Source: Phytoactinopolyspora limicola
GTDB taxonomy: Bacteria > Actinomycetota > Actinomycetes > Jiangellales > Jiangellaceae
Assembly: GCF_011320225.1 (NCBI RefSeq)
Contig: NZ_JAAOEN010000004.1
Coordinates: 124,001-188,000 of the forward strand
Reading direction: 5' to 3'
Length of the DNA: 64,000 nucleotides
The notes under the pieces are model-generated. The model was not told the DNA's origin, did no database searches, and saw nothing but the letters and a program-made list of their open reading frames with translations. Positions 60,494-64,000 of the stretch are shown in pieces. Each line of letters opens with the position of its first letter. The first letter of the stretch is position 1. A program made the position numbers and the translations under genes.

Positions 60494-61186
60494 TCAACCA
60501 AGGTGTCTGAGGAAGAACCGCAACGCGCTGTCCAGCTCGAACGCCGGGATCTCCGCGTGCCTGCCGGGGTTGGCGTGCAGCGTCTTCTCGGTTGATGCCA
60601 AGGCGTCGAACAGCGCCAGACTCTGCGCCCGAGGCGCCCGCTCGTCGTCCCACTGCACCAGAAACTCCACCGGGACGGTGATCCTTGCGGCCGCCTCGGC
60701 TGATGCCAGCGCGCCGCCCAAGCCGACGACCGCCGCGCGGACCCGTGGTTCGGCAGCGATAAACGGAATGCCGAGTCCGCACCCCAACGACACTCCCCAA
60801 TAACCAACCGGGCCGGCGCCGACGTGCTCAAGTTCTTGGACCGAATCCAGGACAGCCCGCCACTCCGGGACGGTTTGGCGTGCCACCAGCGCCTGGAAAC
60901 CAGCGATCAGGGGAGCCAACTCCGCTCCGGCAGCCACCCGAGCCTGGTTCTCGCTCGCGATCCGGTCGTACTCCTCATCCTTCGGCCGATCGCCGTGGCC
61001 GGGCACGTCTACCGCCGCCACCGCGAAATCACCTTCGGCCACGAAGCGGCGCGCCCGGGCCACGACGCCGGGCCTCCTGCGGGCACTCCCTAGGCCATCC
61101 GAAGGAGGGAGTCCCGACCTGTCACATCGTTGATCGGACTCACCTCCTCGATTCACCACAACGTGCAGCGGAGCCGAAGTTATCAC
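60494..61186 (-). CDS. alpha/beta hydrolase, N-terminally truncated, possible pseudogene
   Basis: From VVARARRFVAEGDFAVAAVDVPGHGDRP onward this reads as the C-terminal three quarters of a dienelactone-hydrolase-like protein. Ser is in GVSLGCG, Asp in QWDDERAP and His in NPGRHAEIP. The expected N-terminal strands and the HG oxyanion motif (LGHGGG type) are absent; the first 40 residues of the ORF read as unrelated sequence. Upstream in another frame a GAGGAG-preceded GTG ORF of 17 codons ends in TAG. The break looks like decay or a rearrangement. Confidence 0.55.
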   Translation of the reverse strand: MITSAPLHVVVNRGGESDQRCDRSGLPPSDGLGSARRRPGVVARARRFVAEGDFAVAAVDVPGHGDRPKDEEYDRIASENQARVAAGAELAPLIAGFQALVARQTVPEWRAVLDSVQELEHVGAGPVGYWGVSLGCGLGIPFIAAEPRVRAAVVGLGGALASAEAAARITVPVEFLVQWDDERAPRAQSLALFDALASTEKTLHANPGRHAEIPAFELDSALRFFLRHLG

Positions 61187-61340
61187 GATCTACGGGGCGA
61201 CGTGCGGCCCGAGGCGCAGCCCACACCTCCACCACAGCGTGGGGCTTGTGGGAAAATGTCCGTTGCGGCCCCACCGGACCTGGTTGCTGGATCAGCGTTG
61301 ATCCCACGGGCAAACGCCACGAGAGATCAAGGATCACTAC

Positions 61341-62285
61341 ATGACCGACCGGGCGACCGGGACACTGGAGCGACCTCATGCCCGTCCCGCATCACCCCCG
61401 ACCGCCCGGCAACGGGTCACCAGCCTGGTCGAGTCCAGCACATTTCAGCGATTCATCATCACGCTCATCGTCATCAACGCCGGCCTCCTCGGACTGGAGA
61501 CCTACGACGAGGTGACGGCCCGCTGGGGTGGTGTCCTCACCCCGCTCAACAGGGGCATCCTGGCGGTGTTCGTGGTGGAGGTGGCGCTGCGCATCTACGC
61601 CCACCGAGGTGCGTTCTTCCGATCCGGATGGGGCCTGTTCGACCTCTTCGTCGTCGTCATCGCCATGATCCCCGCCTCGGGTGACGCCGCCGTACTCCGT
61701 GTGCTGCGGGTCCTGCGGGTGCTGCGGCTGCTGTCGACGGTTCGGTCGATGCGCCGAGTGATTGGTGCCTTGGTGACCGCCATCCCGGGCATCGCCTCGA
61801 TTGGTGCGCTGCTGGTGATCCTCTACTACGTGGGCATCGTCATGGCGACCAACCTGTTCAGTTCCATCTCCCCCGAACACTTCGGCTCACTCGGCCAGAC
61901 GGCCACCTCGATGTTCCGGATCATGACCGGCGACGGCGGCCTCGGCGACATCGTCGAACCCATTGGCCGCCAGCAGCCCGCCGCCTGGCTGTTCTTCCTC
62001 GGGTTCGTGGTGATCACGACGTTCGTCGTACTGAATCTGTTCATCGCGGTCACCGTCGAGGCTCTCGACCGGCAGAAAGAGAAAGAGCGGGACGACGATC
62101 CTGGCCCGGCCAATGAGCCCACCCCGGCTGACGGCCTCGGCACCACCAACGGTGCTCCCCCGAGCAACAACAACACCGCCGGACGCGACGACGAACTCCT
62201 CGAGGCGATCACCGCCCTGCGGCAGCAGGTCGCGTCGTTGGAACGCCGGCTCGGCGACCTCCCCCACCACCGCGGTGATCGTTAG
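61341..62285 (+). CDS. voltage-gated-type ion channel (single-domain, BacNav-like)
   Basis: A 314-residue six-helix channel subunit. S1 starts near residue 36 (FQRFIITLIVINAGLL), S2 holds FVVEVALRIYAH, S3 WGLFDLFVVVIAMIP, S4 has Arg every third residue (VLRVLRVLRVLRLLSTVRSMRRV), and S5-S6 enclose a pore loop. The filter reads MTGDGGLGD in place of the LESW type of NaChBac. A charged, coiled-coil C-terminus (DDELLEAITALRQQVASLERRLG) would drive tetramer assembly. The last residues are encoded by a palindrome arm. Confidence 0.9.
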   Translation: MTDRATGTLERPHARPASPPTARQRVTSLVESSTFQRFIITLIVINAGLLGLETYDEVTARWGGVLTPLNRGILAVFVVEVALRIYAHRGAFFRSGWGLFDLFVVVIAMIPASGDAAVLRVLRVLRVLRLLSTVRSMRRVIGALVTAIPGIASIGALLVILYYVGIVMATNLFSSISPEHFGSLGQTATSMFRIMTGDGGLGDIVEPIGRQQPAAWLFFLGFVVITTFVVLNLFIAVTVEALDRQKEKERDDDPGPANEPTPADGLGTTNGAPPSNNNTAGRDDELLEAITALRQQVASLERRLGDLPHHRGDR

Positions 62286-62376
62286 CAGATTTCTGCTGTG
62301 AAACCACGACGAGTATCCGTTGACGATCACCTGAGCACGACAGGAATCCGCTGACGATCACCGGGGGTGGTGGGGG
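62261..62376. repeat. palindrome overlapping both convergent gene ends
   Basis: 36-bp arms (62261-62296 and 62341-62376) pair with four mismatches; core CGGTGATCGT is shared with elements near 33106 and 40091. Both arms are translated: the channel ends PHHRGDR and the opposite membrane protein ends PHHPR, each encoded by an arm. A further copy of GACGATCACC lies at 62322-62331. Confidence 0.85.
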
Positions 62377-62942
62377 CGGCGGCCGTTCCACACCCACGGG
62401 CTCCGGTCGTCTCTCAACAACGAGATGATGGTCACCACCACAACCGCAACAATCGGCCACGCGAACAGCGCCGCCGGCGCCTCCAACTCCATCGGCAGCT
62501 CAACCCTGGTGCCGGGCTCCTCGTCGCCCATCGACGGACCTAGAACGATGCCCACCCCCAAAGCCAGCAAAGATCCCCCCAAACCGGCCATCGCAAGAGC
62601 CAACAAGGTGGTGACCGGACGCCGCCGGTGCCGCATACCGAACACCACTCCCAGCACCACCCCGATCGCGGCACCGAGCAGGGTGAACACGGCGACCTGA
62701 TCGAACATCTGACGGGCTTCGGCGAGGGTCCCCGCCACGCCGTTCTCGGCGACCTCACCGGTGATGTCCGGACTCAACACCCACCAGGCGGCGCCGAACA
62801 GCAACCCGATCACCATCGACACCACAGCGATCTCGGTACCGACCCGAGCCGGGGTAGGCCCACGGCCGCGGCCACCCGCACGGCCACGGGACCGGCCCGG
62901 CGCACGTTCGGCGCTCGGCGCGATCCACGGATCAGTGCTCAT
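62358..62942 (-). CDS. small membrane protein, DUF2567-like
   Basis: A 194-residue protein with an Arg/Gly/Pro-rich cytosolic N-terminus and four hydrophobic segments (about 38-58, 82-102, 110-135 and 160-180). Between the first two lies VLSPDITGEVAENG, reminiscent of actinobacterial DUF2567 proteins. Function unknown. It lies next to dnaE on the same strand, 46 bp after it, with its stop inside the palindrome. Confidence 0.75.
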   Translation of the reverse strand: MSTDPWIAPSAERAPGRSRGRAGGRGRGPTPARVGTEIAVVSMVIGLLFGAAWWVLSPDITGEVAENGVAGTLAEARQMFDQVAVFTLLGAAIGVVLGVVFGMRHRRRPVTTLLALAMAGLGGSLLALGVGIVLGPSMGDEEPGTRVELPMELEAPAALFAWPIVAVVVVTIISLLRDDRSPWVWNGRRPHHPR

Positions 62943-62988
62943 ACCGCACCGACATCAGGGAGAGGCGACCACACACCCGCCCATTTCA

Positions 62989-64000
62989 TCAGACGAGGCA
63001 TGCCGGGCCGAGCAGCGCCTTCAGATCTCCCATCAACGCCGGCGACGGCGACACGCGCAACGTGTCGGACAGGCGCATGACCGTCACCCGCTCCGAGCCC
63101 GTCAGCTTCAGGTGAACCTCGGTGGCCCCCGGGTGAGTGGCCAGCACGTCCTTCAACCGCTCGACCACCGGCGGGGTGCATTTGGCCAGCGGCATCGTCA
63201 CCGTCAACGGACCGGTGGGTGCCTGCGAGATATCGGGCATACTCAGCTCGCTGGCGATGAACTGTGGAGCCTCATCCCGCCGATCGAGTTTCCCCTTCAC
63301 CGTGACGATCTCGTCCTCGATCAGCTGCATCGCGTGCAACTGGTACGTCGCCGGGAAGAACAGGCACTCGATAGCACCTTCCAAATCTTCCACCGTCGCG
63401 ATCGCCCAGGTATCGCCCCGCTTGGTGACCTTACGCTGAACACTCGTGATCAACCCGCCGATGGTGAGCGTTGTGCCGCTGGGGACCTCCGCCTCATCGC
63501 TCAACGCGGAGATCGGACGATCCACCGCCGACGCGAGCACGTGCTCCAACCCGAGTAGTGGGTGGTCGGAGACATACAGGCCGAGCATCTCCCGCTCGAA
63601 GCCGAGTTTGACCTTCTTGTCCCACTCGGACAGCTCCGGGACGGTGACCTCGAGCCCGGAACTCTCTTCCCCGGCCCCACCAAACAGGTCGAACTGCCCG
63701 ATGGCCTCGTTACGTTTGAGGGTGATGACGGCGTCGACGGTCTCGTCGACGACGGCCACCAGCGCACGTCGGGCATAACCCATGGAGTCGAACGCCCCGG
63801 CCTTGGCCAACGACTCCACCACCCGCTTGTTACACACCGGCACGGGGACCTTGTTCATGAAGTCGGGGAAGCTCTCGTACCGGCCCTCGCTCTTACGTGC
63901 GGCAACGACGCCGTCGACAACGTTGGTACCCACGTTGCGGATGGCCGCGAGCCCGAACCGGACATCGGTGCCGACCGGGGTGAAGTCTCCCTCGGACTCG
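62989..64000 (-). CDS. dnaE: DNA polymerase III alpha subunit (C-terminal part)
   Basis: The C-terminal 337 residues of DnaE1-type replicative polymerase. It opens with VGTDVRFGLAAIRNVG, then the HhH segment (SFPDFMNKV, NKRVVESLAKAGAFDSMG), FEREMLGLYVSDHPLLGLE and an OB-fold (VPSGTTLTIGGLITSVQRKVTKRGDTWAIATVEDLEGAIECLFFP). The rest lies past the window edge. The terminal domain ends normally. On the same strand as the his genes, but now separated from hisD by about 51 kb. Confidence 0.97.
   Translation of the reverse strand, partial: ESEGDFTPVGTDVRFGLAAIRNVGTNVVDGVVAARKSEGRYESFPDFMNKVPVPVCNKRVVESLAKAGAFDSMGYARRALVAVVDETVDAVITLKRNEAIGQFDLFGGAGEESSGLEVTVPELSEWDKKVKLGFEREMLGLYVSDHPLLGLEHVLASAVDRPISALSDEAEVPSGTTLTIGGLITSVQRKVTKRGDTWAIATVEDLEGAIECLFFPATYQLHAMQLIEDEIVTVKGKLDRRDEAPQFIASELSMPDISQAPTGPLTVTMPLAKCTPPVVERLKDVLATHPGATEVHLKLTGSERVTVMRLSDTLRVSPSPALMGDLKALLGPACLV

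Noticed and set aside
1-64000. tRNA, rRNA, CRISPR array, prophage
   Set aside because: No such signature was recognised by reading either strand; a tRNA scan could still reveal one missed by eye.

Overview
The window is very GC-rich, gene-dense, and rich in GTG starts and 4-bp ATGA/GTGA start-stop overlaps. The his order hisD-hisC-hisB-hisH-hisA(priA)-hisF with dnaE1 on the same side is typical of an actinomycete chromosome. The exact genus cannot be read from the sequence; a Jiangellaceae-like or related soil actinobacterium is a guess. No rRNA, tRNA, CRISPR array, transposase or phage gene was seen.

Layout. 1-3.2 kb: a heterodimeric ABC exporter pair, the first gene cut by the window edge. 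3.2-4.4 kb: a 1.2-kb gene-free stretch with a 121-bp direct repeat, a short tandem repeat and two stem-loops. 4.4-11.8 kb: the histidine genes on the minus strand, interrupted by an opposite-strand alpha/beta hydrolase and carrying a methyltransferase between hisH and hisA. 12-50 kb: a large catabolic and transport region. 50-56.6 kb: a sugar-acid type cluster (PLP aminotransferase, KDG kinase, KDPG-type aldolase, AXE1 esterase, GntR regulator, cytosine-deaminase-like amidohydrolase). 56.8-59.8 kb: a GH38 alpha-mannosidase. 60-64 kb: YbaK deacylase, a truncated hydrolase, a voltage-gated-type ion channel, a small membrane protein and the 3' part of dnaE.

Main result. Twelve copies of a LacI-type operator, consensus RCAAACGATTGY, lie between 12,066 and 50,055, and I found none outside that interval by eye. 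All are intergenic, and one lies just upstream of a LacI-family regulator (24103-25137). The others precede two creatinase-like M24-fold proteins that have lost the metal ligands, two paralogous NMT1-type ABC uptake systems, an isoquinoline-1-oxidoreductase/nicotinate-dehydrogenase-like Mo hydroxylase with a CMD/AhpD-like protein, an ACMSD-type amidohydrolase, a 6-phosphogluconate/3-hydroxyisobutyrate dehydrogenase-type oxidoreductase, and a run containing two amidohydrolases and a dipeptide-type ABC transporter with a fused permease-ATPase. This looks like one locally regulated pathway for import and stepwise oxidation and C-N hydrolysis of a nitrogen-containing, probably heterocyclic, compound. 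The substrate is unknown.

The second notable layer is a set of long, often perfect intergenic palindromes (up to 39-bp arms). They mostly sit at 3' ends or between genes, several lie beside G- or C-runs, and they fall into a few sequence families shared by distant sites.
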